Assembly: GCA_022539475.1 (NCBI GenBank)
Contig: VCMS01000134.1
Location: 115,289-179,288, forward strand
DNA from: Gracilaria domingensis
Lineage: Eukaryota > Rhodophyta > Florideophyceae > Gracilariales > Gracilariaceae
Direction: 5' to 3'
Length of the DNA: 64,000 nt
Shown here: piece by piece, positions 51,478-64,000 of the stretch
How the letters are laid out: every line of letters begins with the position of its first letter
How positions within the stretch are numbered: the first letter of the stretch is position 1
Translations under genes and position numbers: made by a program
Notes under the pieces: generated by a model
Told to the model about the DNA's origin: nothing
Database searches by the model: none
Seen by the model: the letters and a program-made list of their open reading frames with translations, nothing else

Positions 51478-53219
51478 ACGTTGTGAATAAGAACTCAAAT
51501 GTGAATCACTGATTTTATACAGAAATTAGATATTCAGTATTGTTTGGTAGCAATATAAAAAGGCTACGGTGTTGCGCTTTTAAGAATGATATTCTATGGG
51601 GTTTTGTAGAGTTTTAAAATGATGTCTAATTTTTGTAGAACTATTGTGAAGTCTACCTTGATTTGTAGAAGTCTATTGCTGTTTCTACGAATATTTAAAT
51701 CTTTGAAAATGTTGGACTCTGTAGTTTGAAACCTATAAGAAACTTGATGTTTTTGTTTTCACATATGAGTTTGGGGCTAAATCGAAGTCATTTGGTATGT
51801 TTTTGGATGTTAAATATGAATTTTATGGCTTTGAAGTGGTCATCATTATATTTGGGCTTAAATTAAAGTTCTACTATTTGCGTCACAGGGCTAAGCGCAC
51901 TAGGTCAGCTGATATGTTTATTTTTCCCTTCTCGCCAGCCCCGCACTGTGCCTTTTCGCTCAACATGTTTTTTTTCTCGTTTTTTCTGTTTCTTTCTTTG
52001 TTTGTCCTGGTACTTACTTTCAACCTTCTGTTTATAAGAATAAACAGCAATGCACAATGCAATATTATTCTGACATTACAGCATTCTGTACTTATTCCCC
52101 AGCTCTCTGGCCGCGACTTCGGTTACTTAAAACGCCATTTTGGTTATGTTCGTCGGGTTACACCAAAGATGTGGGCCAAAACGATTAAAAAGTTAAGTTT
52201 GCTCCGTAGATACCAGCACAACGGACGAATGAAGGCACTAAGCAAATATAAGCTTACGTAGGATAGAGAGCGGGCAGAAGGCCTAAACTATACAAAGCAG
52301 GAACAAAGGAAGCAGAGGAGGGATACCAAACGTTAACAAAAGATAAGAATAACGAATGAGTGATATATAGTTAGGATGTTGAGATATGATATGAAATGGT
52401 GTGCACAACTCCAGCAATGAAAATGAGACCTGTGCTTAATAAAGATAGTATTGTTCTTCTTTCTAAGTGTTCCGACGATGCGGGGGCGTGCGTTCCTGAG
52501 TGGACGCAAGATCAGTGGTTTCTTGAGAGAATGCCGGATGTTCTGCGGAGCCTGTTTTGCCATGTGAAGGGTCCAGCTCAGAATTGGATTTGCACGGCAG
52601 CAAGCTCTGCGCATGGCTGACGGCCGGATTGAATGACTGGTTCAAGCTGGACTGCTGTGGGCTTTCTGGACCTTTGATGGTCACATACACGACAGCGTTT
52701 GAGATTTGGCTTACACGGCGGAGGGTTACGACGGCGCTTCTCCTTCGTGAGTAGGCTACTCTCGTTACAGGGTTATGGCCTCGCGCTGTCCGCGTCAAGA
52801 GGGCTGCTACAGCGACGCGTTATTTATGCTGCGGATCGGTTCGGACTCTTCTAGACGCTTCTGTCCGGGTCAATAACCATGGACGAATACTCGCGTGGAA
52901 TAGATAACGGAAAGACCTTGCGCACTTGAAATGGTGAAACAAACAAGATAGTATATTAGTAGCATCTGAAATGCCAAAGAGTCAGTGAGAACAACTTTAC
53001 TTTCTTGAACGATTTCCCTCAAGGGGCCGTTAGTTAATAGGAACCTTTCACGCCGCGGTTGTATCACACAGTGGTCTGGAAGCAACAGCTGCAAAGCAAG
53101 GACACTATGTGAGGAATCGATATGCAACGCAGAAGAACCAGTGAGAAGCAGAGTCCGAAAAGGGCGATGATAGACAGGATGGTATACAGAGTGCAGGCAG
53201 GGTTAGCTAACCAGGCGCA
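51478..53219. other. AT-rich region, no firm gene
   Basis: No supported gene except one weak small ORF (52396-52620). 51540-51720 is T-rich with several copies of TTTGTAGA. The 3' terminus of the piggyBac-like element should lie here, but no TTAA-flanked inverted end could be matched to the left side. Confidence 0.35.
52396..52620 (+). CDS. hypothetical small ORF
   Basis: A 74-codon frame from ATG 52396 (MVCTTPAMKMRPVLNKDS) with several Cys and Trp and a balanced composition (WTQDQWFLERMPDVLRSLF). It has no recognised relative and no visible promoter. It could be a fragment of a decayed element or a chance ORF. Confidence 0.2.
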   Translation: MVCTTPAMKMRPVLNKDSIVLLSKCSDDAGACVPEWTQDQWFLERMPDVLRSLFCHVKGPAQNWICTAASSAHG

Positions 53220-53420
53220 ACAGAGAAGGGACACGGAGTGTAGTATTCATACACAATGGTGGGTGTGATGGTGGATTAGGGTGTGGCGTATGATATTTGT
53301 GGTTGTGTTTGTGGGAGTTGTGATTGTGGTTTGGGAGGGTAGGGTGGATGGTTGGGGGGTGTTGAGTTCGTTGGTGTGAGGTGGTGATGTGGAGGAGGGT
53401 GGTGTGGGGTAGTGGACATA
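53220..53420. repeat. GT-rich low-complexity tract
   Basis: The plus strand consists largely of G and T with scattered A (GTGGTTGTGTTTGTGGGAGT and similar). The minus-strand frames across it (53203-53674) are Pro/His/Thr-rich artefacts of this bias. A similar tract lies at 57590-57780. Confidence 0.55.
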
Positions 53421-53863
53421 CCGTGGCTGGTACGACGGCGTGTACAACGATTGTAAAGCAGAGAGCAACGAAAGCAAAGGGAGTGACAACCCACGGAGAA
53501 AGAGAGGACGGGGAACCGGAAGAAGACAGACGGACTTCGGGAGAGAGAGGCACTGCCCGCCAAGGCGGGTACCCAACCGATAGGGTAGGCGCGAGACGCT
53601 TGTTGCCGACCCACACGAGATCGAGCCAGCACGAGGGGCCTGTGTGAGGCGCGAGGAACGTTGGGGCGTGACACCTATAATGCGCGCAAAGGGGAAGTTA
53701 GTAAGGAGGTTGGAAAGGTGGGAGAGAAGTTGTTGAGACGACGAAAGGAGAGAGAGATGTAGGAATGGGGTGTGTTGGGTGGTGGAGCTCGTCGGAAGGT
53801 GGGAAGGTAGTCTGGCCTGGATAGTTTGATGCAGGTAAGCGACTTGCTCGCCTTTTAATGCAC

Positions 53864-53906
53864 AACCGCACCGTCGATGTCTAGCGTCAGAATCGACGGT
53901 ACGGTT
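53864..53906. repeat. 15-bp inverted repeat
   Basis: AACCGCACCGTCGAT (53864-53878) faces ATCGACGGTACGGTT (53892-53906) with one mismatch and a 13-base loop. No coding context. It could be a protein-binding palindrome or the remnant of a small transposon end. Confidence 0.5.
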
Positions 53907-54265
53907 GGCTGCCAGATGGCTGCGTTTTATCTACCGTACTAGCTATAAGAGGCGTAGATGGTGAGATAATTTAGCGGTGGAGGTACTCAGTCAAAGGGCG
54001 CCTACGCCACGCAGCCCTATCGTGGAATGCACGTGGTACCTGTGAAAGTTGATCATTACGGGCCATGCTGGCAATGGATCACTGCATGAGCCTGCCATCA
54101 TGGCAATGTACACTTGCATACCTGCCGGTGCGTTGGCAGAATCGCGGATGACACTATACTTAGTGTCTAGACATGATAAGGAACGATCTTCACCAGGTGT
54201 CGTGCGTCGTATGCGTCCGATCTCTATGCAAGCTTGTTCATACTAGGTCAGAACTGACATTCGTC

Positions 54266-54490
54266 ATGAAGATACGTGCGCAGTCCGGTCCCATCGCCAG
54301 GCCAAGGCAGTTGCTTATACCTGACTACGATCCCGTCGTGGACGTGGAGGCGATCCGGCGCCGGCCTCGCCCCTACGCGTCGCAGAGTGCCGTGCACACC
54401 CTGCCCCAGAAGGTCTGTGGGGTGTTTCGGATGCGGCTTCGTCGGATGATATTCGAGCAGTTTACTCCGAGAGAGGTTTCTACGGGTTAA
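54266..54490 (+). CDS. hypothetical small basic protein
   Basis: A 74-codon frame from ATG 54266 (MKIRAQSGPIARPRQLLIPD) in a locally GC-rich island. The product is Arg/Pro-rich with RRRPRPYASQSAVHTLP and a helical end (RMRLRRMIFEQF). The change in base composition and the absence of low complexity make it more credible than neighbouring ORFs, but I recognise no family. It may be one exon or a fragment of a decayed gene. Confidence 0.25.
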   Translation: MKIRAQSGPIARPRQLLIPDYDPVVDVEAIRRRPRPYASQSAVHTLPQKVCGVFRMRLRRMIFEQFTPREVSTG

Positions 54491-57400
54491 TGTTCGAGTG
54501 TTGTTATATGGGCACCGGCGCGCCTTATGGACTTATCAGCCAGCGCGACGCTGTATACGCGCAAGTAATCGCGGTATAATATCCGTCGTGCGAGGGGGCG
54601 CAATGATGCGTCGTACATCTTATTGGCACGGGTCCTCCCCGTTAGTTACTGCGCGCTTACAGATAGTAGTGCATGCGGTATTCGCTTTGCAGGCCTACTT
54701 GTTGTAGAAGTAGAAGGAAGATGAGACGGGCGCAGCGCATGCACCGCTCACTCTTCTATTTCTATCTCACACTTACCTTCTTTTACATTGTGGTTTTCTC
54801 GCACTTGCCCCGACTCAATTGAGTATTACAGTGTTAAAATCCATGTCACTATGTATTAACCAGCAAACGCAGTGCTTGTAATAGATTTTCTAGGCGTACC
54901 GCAGTAGAAGTAGATTTATTGAGCAAGTTCATTCATGCGATTCAGTCGTCTCGACGGGACTCTACCATCGCTGTTCTGGAGAAGCACTTATTGCAGACTA
55001 GCTGTTGTGTCAGATCGGTTGAGTCACGAGCAAGTCAGAGTGAATGTTTCGCCTGATCGCTGTTTCAAACCTCTCCCCCCGTCCCGGGAACAGTACATCT
55101 CTTCTTAGGTGCCCTTGGAGGCTTGCGTTGAATTCTGTTTGTTTACTGTGCTAATTATGCTTAATTCGCATGGTTGATCAGAACATGCCGTCTGCACTAC
55201 CCCTTGGCGCCAGCAAGCACTAAAGATCTCCGTCTTTATCGTGAAGTAGCGGGACAATAATAAATATACAGTATGCCTCTTTTCCCGCAACTCCCCGCAA
55301 ATAGTTTGATATTGATCAGATTTAAGTACTGTTTAAGATCTATTGAGCGTGTCCAGGCATGTCAGTTTCGACAAGGATTCCCTTTGGGATTGGCTCACGT
55401 TATGAGAGTGACAGCCTGAGCCTATAATTGTTGCCCTCAACGGATGAGCATTGTACGTCTGGTGTACGCGGTGCATGCCCACTTCTTGTCGAATCAAAGT
55501 TCGGTGGTTCAAGAGAACTACGCTGTGCATTCATAGTACGGCTACGGGTACATTTGCGTCCTGTATCTGGCTATTTCTTTTAGCACACTCAGCGTAATCC
55601 AACGAGTTCCCTCGTGGATAACTTTTCTCGCCTGGTTACAGGCAACATCGTTTTCCGCGGGGACCATCTACCCTGCATCCGCATCCTCGAATATGTTCAA
55701 CGTATGTCTAATGAATGAATTCAATGGCTGCTTCAATCTTGGAATAAATATTCTTATTGAGAAGCATTGTGTTGGTATCGCATTACATCGCTTTCTGTTA
55801 CCATTCATGAACGTTAGTTCACAGAATAATGTAAGGATCGTCGATGCGGTATCCTCCCTAGAGAATGCTTCTTGTTATGTGGATTCCAGTGCCCCAAACG
55901 TTCGTCAAAGTACCAGACGTTACAGAAGGTACTGAAATGATCATTACCACTAGACAACAACAGACGTATGCTTGTTGACATAGCGACGTATATCATTGTG
56001 TTGTCATCGTGGATGTAACAAAAGTTTGTCTCGTTGACTATGATACCGCGAAGTGACAAATGATTCCGGGTAGGATCCGTTTATGAAAGAGTCTTATCTC
56101 GGTGATTTATGCAAGGTATACACCTAGTTGTGTTGTTCATTGTCTGGTACATAATCGGTTTCTCCTGTTCCCATGAAGATACCGATTCTCGTTTTGATTG
56201 TGGAAGCGATGGAATATGCTTCGTGTAGGTGTAGTGAATTGGTGTAAGCCGAAGTTCAGAGACGTGTCAAGCTGTACTTGATAGTAGTAGAGCATTCGAA
56301 GAATACAATGGAAACTAGTACCCTGTTGCCTCTACTCGAGAATTGTTGCAGCTAAAGAAGAGTCAGCAACTTAGAATATATTTGCGCGTTTCGCTGCATC
56401 TGGCGTTGCCCAAGTGAGAAGACAAAGCCGACTCTGCTGGTTAGCATCCCTTACCTTCGGGTCTGACATCGCCCTAATACTTAAACGTTTTCCCTTTCAT
56501 AGATAGCACAGGAAAGAGCAGTGGGATACCAGGCATAAAGATTTTTTCGCAGGTGGGTTTCAATGACTTCATCATGAGACCTTTCTCTACATTGCTTTGT
56601 CTTTCTATATAAAAGTTCTTGATTGGTGCGGAAGTCATTTGGATCCCACCTGTTGAGACAAGATCTTTTTTTCGTATTCGTACTTCTGGCTTTTCTCTTG
56701 ATATTTGAGATTGTTATATGCAGTAGGCCACTCCGCGTACATATGTTCGAAGGATGTTTAGAGGTATAGATCCAGATCGCCGGTCACTCTATGGTCCAGT
56801 CTGGGCGAATCAAGTCTGGTCCGTGGATATGGTTGGAAGGTTATAGAGGCAGTTTTTCCAGACGAGGCGGTAACACGTATTTGGTAATTGGTAGGAGCTG
56901 AGGTAACTACCTCCTGTTTTCTTTTTTATTTGTTGACAGAGTTCTGTGAAGCGTGATTGGTCAAGCATTGAAGAATACGGTAGAGTGAATATTCTGTGCG
57001 TACGGAGAATGATAGAGCATTGTATAAAGGGTGATCGTACTTATGCGTTGCGAAAGTTTTGCAATTGTCTTTCCGGGTTACATTATCAATTGAATTTAGA
57101 TTGTGAGTTCTTTCAAGTTTCCAATTTGTCTCTGAAACATGGTTGCAGCGGGTCTTACTGAATATGATGCAGTCGATGGTACTGCTGCTCTGCAGTTCTG
57201 AGCTCCTTCTTTGTTGGGACGACCATGGGGCTCGGGGTAAAAAAGTAGAAAAATCTGTGAGAAGATTTTTAAATCGTCGACACGATACGTACGAGCATTG
57301 GAGTGTTATCGAAATGGACGGGGTGTGCGTTGTGCATGGGAGGTGGTCTGCATGGAACCTACGTGAGGAACAATAAGTTAGAGACTTGCGGCTTGCTGAT

Positions 57401-59607
57401 CATTCGGTTTCCGCCCTTGAAATAGTGCCGTTATCTACCCAAGACTAGCAGAGCGCATATAGGCGGGTCTGTCAAGCTCGATAAGAGCTGCCCGGAGTTT
57501 TATTGTAGTGCGGTGTGGACTGCCGATGAGGCTGGCCTGACGTTCGAGCCCACCGATGTTTCCATCCGAAGGCCGATAACAAGGCTCCGAAGTGTGCCCA
57601 GTGGGTGGTGGTATGGTGTGCGCCGTGCTTAGGGTGGGTGGTGTGACGATGTGACTGGTAAGAAAGGAGACGAAGAATACAACTTGGGCATACGCAGAAA
57701 TGGAGCTCCGTTGGGTTGGTTTGGTTTTGTGGGGGTGGGTCGGTTCTGTGTTGTGGGTGGGGTCGGAGGAGGGTGGGGTGTTCATGAAAGCATCTTTCTG
57801 CGTATAGACGATATCGGGATGGTGATGACCTTGGATTGGTATGGGGCCGAGGAGCCCGAGGGGATTATTCAAGTGGCTTATTGGAGTATTGATACCTCTG
57901 GGTACTGTTTCGTCCAATGGAATAAATTATTTGAGGCGATCACATGAGAAAGGGGGCGAGTATTTAGTGTTGGAAACGCGGTTGTTGGATCCGACGCGAA
58001 GTCAAAAGGTGTGCTTCCGAAAACAGTGATAGTACGTAACGGCTTCAGGGTGTATGACAAGAGGCCTGTGAAAAGTGTACTTCGAAAGAGTTTGATAATA
58101 CCGGGTACATACTGTGGAGGGTATGAGCATGGATTAGGGTTGGAAGAGCGAAGGAGATATAGCAGAAGAAATAAAAGAACAAATGGCATTTACTTTTAAT
58201 ATCCACTGGGAGGGAGGAGTCGGTTAGGTCTAGCAAAGCGGGCCTCATGTTCCATCGAAAGCTGGGGCCATTGCCGTAAGGTTCGTTTAGAAAGAGGATC
58301 CGCCATAGCGTGATTCGCTGAGGACGATGGCCGTGCGCATCAGTCTCCTTCCTCGATCTGTATGCGATGGCCTGCCACCCAGTTAAGAGTTCGCGATAGT
58401 GGATAGGTTGGTAACAGATGCTTTTAGGAGCGGAGTTGGTGAGTCGCGAAACTAAACGGTAGTGCTCCAACTGAACGAACCCAGAAGGCAGCAGCGTGGA
58501 GGCGGCGCGACGGAGGAGGTGTGTACGGGAGCTGGATAATTGAGAAAGCATGGAGCTCGGCTCGACGAACTCCGATTTTCGATTTGCCGGCTGCGTCAGG
58601 TCATCTGATCGACGTCAGGAGCGACAATGCCAGAGCGCGAACGCAATCGGTCTATTACTAGGGGAGCGGATGCGACGTTGTGAGTCGAGAAAACAGAAGG
58701 CTCGATGCGATATTAAGAACGTAGGAGACTCTATGTATGCAAAGATCTGCTAGTTACTGCTGAGTGACAAACTGTCAGGCGCGCGCCCACAATAGTCGCG
58801 CGTGCTGAAAAAGCGCATATGCTCCTTAAGTTACAGCAGATTAATTCTGAACCTTCTGCGAGTGGACCTAGGATATACTCAGAAAATTCTAGAGAATTCT
58901 GAGAAGTGCCAGAGGACACTGGAAATTGACTATTTAATCTTAGTGCAGTGATGCTTAGTATTTGCTACATTTAGGAAGCCACGGCGTTCTAGAGTTCTGG
59001 GATGACGTTCTTAGAAGTCTGTAGCTTAATCTAGAAGTTCTAGAAGCCTCCCTAAATAATGTTAAAATGTTGATATTGGCTGGGTAGTCCTTCAGAAAGG
59101 AATAGTATGTTAGGAGTGGCAGATTATTGAGATGCGACAAAATGTCTAAATTAATCTGCTGATAGGCCAGTAGAACTGGTAAAAATACGAAAAGTGGTTT
59201 CTGCGATTTTTGCTGGCCCCTCAAAGAAAGCTAAATCGAGAGTGTAAACGATGCTTTATAGCAGGGTGCCATCACGTCGATTCCTTTGGGTTGAGTGCTA
59301 CTGCCAATTTGCCATTTTCTCGACTATACATCCGTACACATAAACAGCAACCCTGCTAGGCAACCTTCTCTTTCTTCCTTTGTCTATGTGTGATTAGTGG
59401 TGTTGGCTTCTTTCTGACACACTGTCTATTTGGGTAACCTTGATTGATCGTGACGTTTTTTTTTTCTCTCTTGAGTCAAATTTTGGTTTTGTCCGTAAGT
59501 CTGAAAATGATCCTCTCTACGGTTGTTTCTGTTAGATCTTGCAGGTTTGTGTCTGACTTCGACAAAGCTTTGTGACGGTCGATATCGAATCCTCGTCTAA
59601 AGATGCT
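54491..59607. other. long stretch without recognisable genes
   Basis: Open frames are short, begin at non-ATG codons or are skewed by GT-rich sequence. Nothing resembles a transposase, reverse transcriptase or host enzyme. A GT-rich tract (57590-57780) and an HSE-like palindrome cluster (58870-59055) are the only structures seen. Confidence 0.4.
58875..59050. promoter_or_regulatory. cluster of GAA/TTC repeats resembling heat-shock elements
   Basis: CAGAAAATTCTAGAGAATTC (58878-58897) is part of a near-perfect palindrome and contains alternating GAA and TTC triplets with 2-base spacing, the arrangement bound by heat-shock factor. Further TCTAGAA/AGTTCTAGAA blocks occur at about 59028-59047. 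No gene is clearly downstream, so function is doubtful. Confidence 0.2.
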
Positions 59608-59961
59608 ATGGGCTTTCAGCGTTGGGTTCGAACTGTGCTGAAGTTTGAGAGCAATGATTTTAGACGATTATTGAATCCTGACGTCTGCAGTTTGATGCTG
59701 GCTGTTTTGCCGTTTTTATTTGATTGTGTATTTTATGGCGCATTGCACATTGCTCCGTTTGAACTTTTGGCTGGTACTCCTTGGCAACTTTTTTGGTTTG
59801 TCACCACCTGTGTCATTCTGTACCAAAAATGGCGTTCCGACAGTATAGTTCACAGGGGAATTGTTGTTGGTGATACTGTAGTGAAGAACCTTGTACAGGT
59901 CCGCATTCGAATGAGGGCTGAATGGCTGTTTAAATTAACTGACAGGTGCTGTCAATTGTAG
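59608..59961 (+). CDS. hypothetical membrane protein ORF
   Basis: A 117-codon frame from ATG 59608 (MGFQRWVRTVLKFESNDF); the frame is open a little further upstream without ATG. It contains two hydrophobic stretches (SLMLAVLPFLFDCVFYGALH, and WQLFWFVTTCVILY) that could be transmembrane helices. It is the longest ATG frame between 53 kb and the end of the window. No family recognised; a chance ORF or a remnant of a longer gene is possible. Confidence 0.25.
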   Translation: MGFQRWVRTVLKFESNDFRRLLNPDVCSLMLAVLPFLFDCVFYGALHIAPFELLAGTPWQLFWFVTTCVILYQKWRSDSIVHRGIVVGDTVVKNLVQVRIRMRAEWLFKLTDRCCQL

Positions 59962-62900
59962 TTGTTGTGGGTGAGTGTGCGCCTGGGATGTTTTATGTGG
60001 TGATGTGAGGGGTGTGGAGGTGGAATAATATTGCGAGAGTTGTGTTACCGAGCTTAGATTCTACGATGAGGAGTTGTGACGGAGTAGTTCTGTCTTCTGG
60101 AGCAGTAGAGGCGTTGTCGGTCACGCTCTCACAATATAGGGTATGATGTAATCACTCTTCTTGGACCATCTGGGTGCTGGTCCGCCCGCGATTGTGATGT
60201 GGGGGTGTGTATGACTGATTGCTCTCAAGAACGTATTACTTACGCATGTTAATCATTACTTGATGATTTAATTGTAAGACGATGCGGATGTACGTTGATG
60301 AACAGCAATCTCTGTTGCAGTGCTCTTTGAGGTGTTCTCTGTCGGACCAACAAGAGTCTGTTGAACAAATATGGTCACGGCGAGATTGTTCAAATTTCAG
60401 GTTGACAGAAACCTAAAGACGACTATTGTTTAATTTATGAGGGAATCGCATGGGAGTAGACGGTTTCTTGTCGGGGTCGTGTTTTGTGTGTGTGGTAGGT
60501 TGGAAATTGCTTCACTGATCGGGTTCTGATAGTTTCACAGATTATTGAAGCCCAGTTTGACCAGCTTACATGAACTCTGTGGGATATTGCCACAGATTAC
60601 AAAGGTCCAACCAAGCTCGAAGGGTGAGTCGGGCACAACGAACACGATCGTTAGTCTCTGGAGTCAGTGACCGGCCTGAAATACCACGTTGCGGGCTCTG
60701 ACGGTGGCAGAAACATGTCATTTACAGCGTTCTCCTGTGGACAGCTACAGCCAAAATCACTACCGAAAATAGCCCAACCCGGTGACTAAGCAGTTCATGG
60801 AGTTCTGTTAGAAGTAGCTGTGTGGAATGATTGTACGCCGATTATACGAATCTGTTGCCATTCCAGGACGGAGACTAATGAGTTCATCCTACAAAGATGC
60901 CATAACTGCATTCTGCTTGATGATCGAGATAGAAGCGATTAGAGTATGAGTGAATAGATCCAGCCGATTTATAGTGCGATGAGATCTGACGGTACCCGCT
61001 CCGGCATGCCGTCGTGGTGCTCGTCTTGAAGTTTTAGCGGGTTTATGGTCTTACTTCAGGTCAACGAGATCAATGATAAAACAGCCGATTGGGGCATACC
61101 TGTGTTAAACTAGGGAGATATTTTTATATTGATTTGAATCCTAGTATGTCGTTGCTTTTGGGATATTCATGTTTGTGGCTATATTGTTTGACGGATAGTT
61201 TTCATATAACTGGATTGTATCGTGACACGCAGTATGAGGTGCAGCGCGCAGTGTTACATCGACCCCACCTATAGGCGACCCGTGTCGGAAAGCCCCACGA
61301 AGTGCACTAGTCAGAGATAGTGCACGCTAGAGTGTTGTACTGCCAGATCTTTCGGACAGCGTTGTCTTTTTGTCGCTCTTGCCCTCCGCGTCGAAATGTT
61401 CAGCCTCCTACTCGCTTACGCGAAGCTAAGATGCAATCTAGTACCATGCTGTGGCAGTCCGTGGGCCAAGGAAGGTCGATTCGAGCGAGGTAATTCATTT
61501 CGAGATCACACACTGTAGAGCGTAGGGGAGAGGTGTTAACCAACCTGGCAACAGCATAATCGTTAGAGTTGCGTTAGTGCTGCTCTTTGTCTTCCTGCAT
61601 TATCATTATGTGTTCCGTAATTAAGAGTTCATTAACTATAGTCTTCACAACATCTTCTAGACATTGCTCCTTGCAGCATCCGGGTTATCTCTGATAGTTA
61701 ACCAACGAATACGTTCCTCGTTTGTGCAACATTATTTAACAAGAGTTCTGTTTGACCTCCTTGCTGCACAAATTCGCAATTGTTTGTAACGGCGTAGTTC
61801 ACTAAATTCTGTCTTAAACATTCTGGCCTCCCTACGACGCAATAAATTTCTGTTTGCCAGGTACACACCTCCATATCACGAGCGAATGCCGTTTTTGGTA
61901 GTAACTCTTGATTTTAATCAGGATCGGGAATAACGCCTTTCGCTGACATGTTCCTTCCCAAGCCTTCGTACTTCCATGTGTCATCGTAACCAAAGAGGTT
62001 CATTGACCCTCAGCCAAACCTTTAGTCCCGGCCGTCCAGACTTTGTGAACAAGTTGCTACGCTGCTCAAGGCGATCTTCGGAAAGAGCCATATGATTTCG
62101 TTCAATAAGAAGTATTGACTCGATACCGCACTTGAAGGTGCGGCCGGTAACACCGCAAGCCATTAGTGTTGAAGAGCGAGTGCAGTTCTCGAGGCGATGT
62201 TACAAGTATAGTTACCTGATCCGTTGTTAGCTGTCTAAATCTCGCGTGAGCAGAGGCAATTATCCATTATTGAGAGCGAGCAGATTGGAGTTGGTAATGC
62301 TTCCTGACAATGGGCAAAGAAGACCGGGGTGTAGACCGACTTCGCTAAAAATAGTCGTTTCGTTCTGACACCGGGCAGTGTCTTCGTGTGAGAAGTATGG
62401 AGGGGAAGGGTTTGTTTGAAGAGGAGCGCTCGGCTCTTGAGATCGCATGACTGCCAGGCCGAGGAGCTTTTGAACGTTGCCCGTGGCACTGGGTACAAAG
62501 GAAACCGATGTGACGGCCTTTGCCTCAGTAGTTTTGGTGCTCGCACCGTATATTCGATCTTCATTTCTGCCAAAAATGTAATGTCTTGTTTCGGCGCTCT
62601 TGATATATAGGTAAGCAACCTGTAAAAAGTCCTGATATCATCACGCTTAAGATGTTTTGGAGTCAAACGCACTCAATGTGACGTAATGTTGAGATATCTC
62701 CCGCCACTTTCCAGCCAGTCGACGCTCAGGCCTGACCGATGTGAAGAGAAAGCTAGATGCTTAAAGGTGTGTGCCTAATGACAAATTTCTGAACCCACCA
62801 TTTGATGCTTTGAAATCTTGGATCGCAGCCAAAGCGTCTCGTTGTTGCTCTGCCAAGGTGTGATATCTGTCGCGCGTTTACGTTTGTATAACGCTTGCTG

Positions 62901-64000
62901 TACGGGCATTTCATGCTCCGGCGGCGGAAAGAAGAGTGCTATGAAGCCTGGTTGCTCTATATTGCTGGTACTTCAGGTCGTTGTCGCAAATCAAGTTGAG
63001 TTGCGACTTCTGTATCGCTCGAGTTGAGTTGACTGCTGTGCGCGCGCCTTTTGAGGTGGTTAAGCCGTGAGGCGGGAAACACCCTTATCTGGTTGCTAAG
63101 GCAATGCTCGGTCTACTGCTCGTCCCAGTACGATCATTGCGTATTATCTGCAGTTAGTTAGACTGAGTTGAGTTTGGGTTTCGTTTCCTTTTGGGGTGAA
63201 GTGCATTTGGAAATAGCTAGTCTTCGATTCTATGTGACGGCTCTGGTTCATTTGGCTACAAGAGCGTGTTACAGCGTCATGCCGCACATGAAGGTATAGA
63301 GACAGGTTGTCTTATATTGACATCCTTGTGTGCTTCGGCGCGATGCCAATTCAGTGCACTGCAAGTAGGATGGTTCACGTTGTCCTCAGAAGGGTGCACG
63401 TATAAGCGCGGGTTATCCTCTGTTATTGACATTTTTTGTGAATAAAAGGGCGATATGCGGTTAGAGAAGACAAAAGCTCTGCAAGCTGTAACTCTTCCTA
63501 CAGGGACGGGGACGATATCCTCCTAATATTCCTTGAAGCCAGTCGTTGGTAGCACGTGTGGTTGACATAGCCACCTGCAAACTTTGGGATGAACACATCT
63601 GCTGTAGTGAAGACCCGCGAGAATGTGTAGCTTGCCTGATGTGATCGACATCTTCGTATCCGGACATGATGAAACTGCATGAGCCTAGCACCGAAGAATC
63701 GAGCTCAGATCCATGAGCGATACGGCAATTGTGAATTCACCTTTGGATTCAGCTTAAAGTTAGATTCGCTACCATTGTTTGTGACGAGCCTGTGGATGAG
63801 CCAGATAAAGGCCGGCATATTAGCCCGTCAATGTCGCCGCACGAGGTCCTCACGGGGGTATCTCCGCTCTTGAAGCCGGCCGTTCGCTATAAAGATTGCT
63901 TGCAGGTCTTCTTCGTATGGTCGAAGGTCCGTGGTCTCCCGCAATTGAGAAAACTCTGGAGGCGCCTCGAGTGATTTCGCGTGCTTAGGCAATATGCGCA
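59962..64000. other. no recognisable gene
   Basis: The final 4 kb shows no protein-like frame longer than about 145 codons, and those that exist lack ATG starts or recognisable motifs. No tRNA or rRNA signature was noticed. This could be old, heavily decayed transposon sequence. Confidence 0.4.

Noticed and set aside
53203..53674. Minus-strand Pro/His/Thr-rich frames
   Set aside because: They are produced by a GT-rich low-complexity tract in all three frames.
1..64000. tRNA, rRNA and CRISPR features
   Set aside because: No tRNA T-loop with supporting cloverleaf, no rRNA-like block and no spaced direct-repeat array was noticed by eye. A covariance-model search would be decisive.

Overview
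This looks like a stretch of nuclear DNA from a eukaryote whose genome is rich in transposons and poor in introns. Every recognisable host gene is a single uninterrupted frame, genes are short, and spacers hold no operon-like ribosome binding sites. Most of the sequence is LTR retrotransposons (Copia and Gypsy) and DNA transposons (pogo-like, Plavaka/CACTA-like, piggyBac-like) in various stages of decay. A florideophyte red alga would fit, but nothing here proves it. One assembly gap (29679-29849) sits just beyond a C-rich tract.

Layout. 1-1.6 kb: foldback and MITE-like repeats. 3.7-5.3 kb: two minus-strand genes for secreted proteins, one a von Willebrand A-like domain protein and one a 62-residue Cys-rich peptide. 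6.9-8.5 kb: 5' remnant of a Gypsy element. 9.1-12.9 kb: decayed Copia element, cut off in its reverse transcriptase at a pogo-like transposon (12.9-15.1 kb) with an intact transposase. 15.5-17.4 kb: an unknown coiled-coil gene and a C-terminal fragment of ribulose-phosphate 3-epimerase. 17.8-21.2 kb: the best host genes, a ketopantoate-reductase-like protein and two convergent HAD-phosphatase paralogues, one of which has lost its nucleophile.

21.5-29.4 kb is the most striking part. Two large divergent transcription units share an inverted-repeat control region with nested GC-rich palindromes. The leftward unit encodes a ParB-like domain, SUMO-interaction-like motifs and a 2-oxoglutarate/Fe(II) dioxygenase-like domain. 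The rightward unit encodes an unknown protein, then a beta-class DNA methyltransferase joined to a SET domain. Together they look like a self-contained chromatin/DNA-modification cassette, perhaps mobile. Each unit is split by frame changes, all in the same (-1) direction.

30.1-35.2 kb: a decayed coiled-coil gene facing a decayed Plavaka/CACTA-like transposase. 35.6-37.0 kb: strong hairpins and a tandem-repeat coding relic. 37.5-38.7 kb: an unknown two-frame ORF. 40.1-47.6 kb: a decayed minus-strand Gypsy element (gag, protease-like, RT, RNase H, integrase). 47.8-51.5 kb: a decayed piggyBac-like transposase with a PD-(D/E)xK nuclease domain lying between its second and third catalytic positions. 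51.5-64 kb: almost no coding signal, with short hairpins, GT-rich tracts and three weak ORFs.
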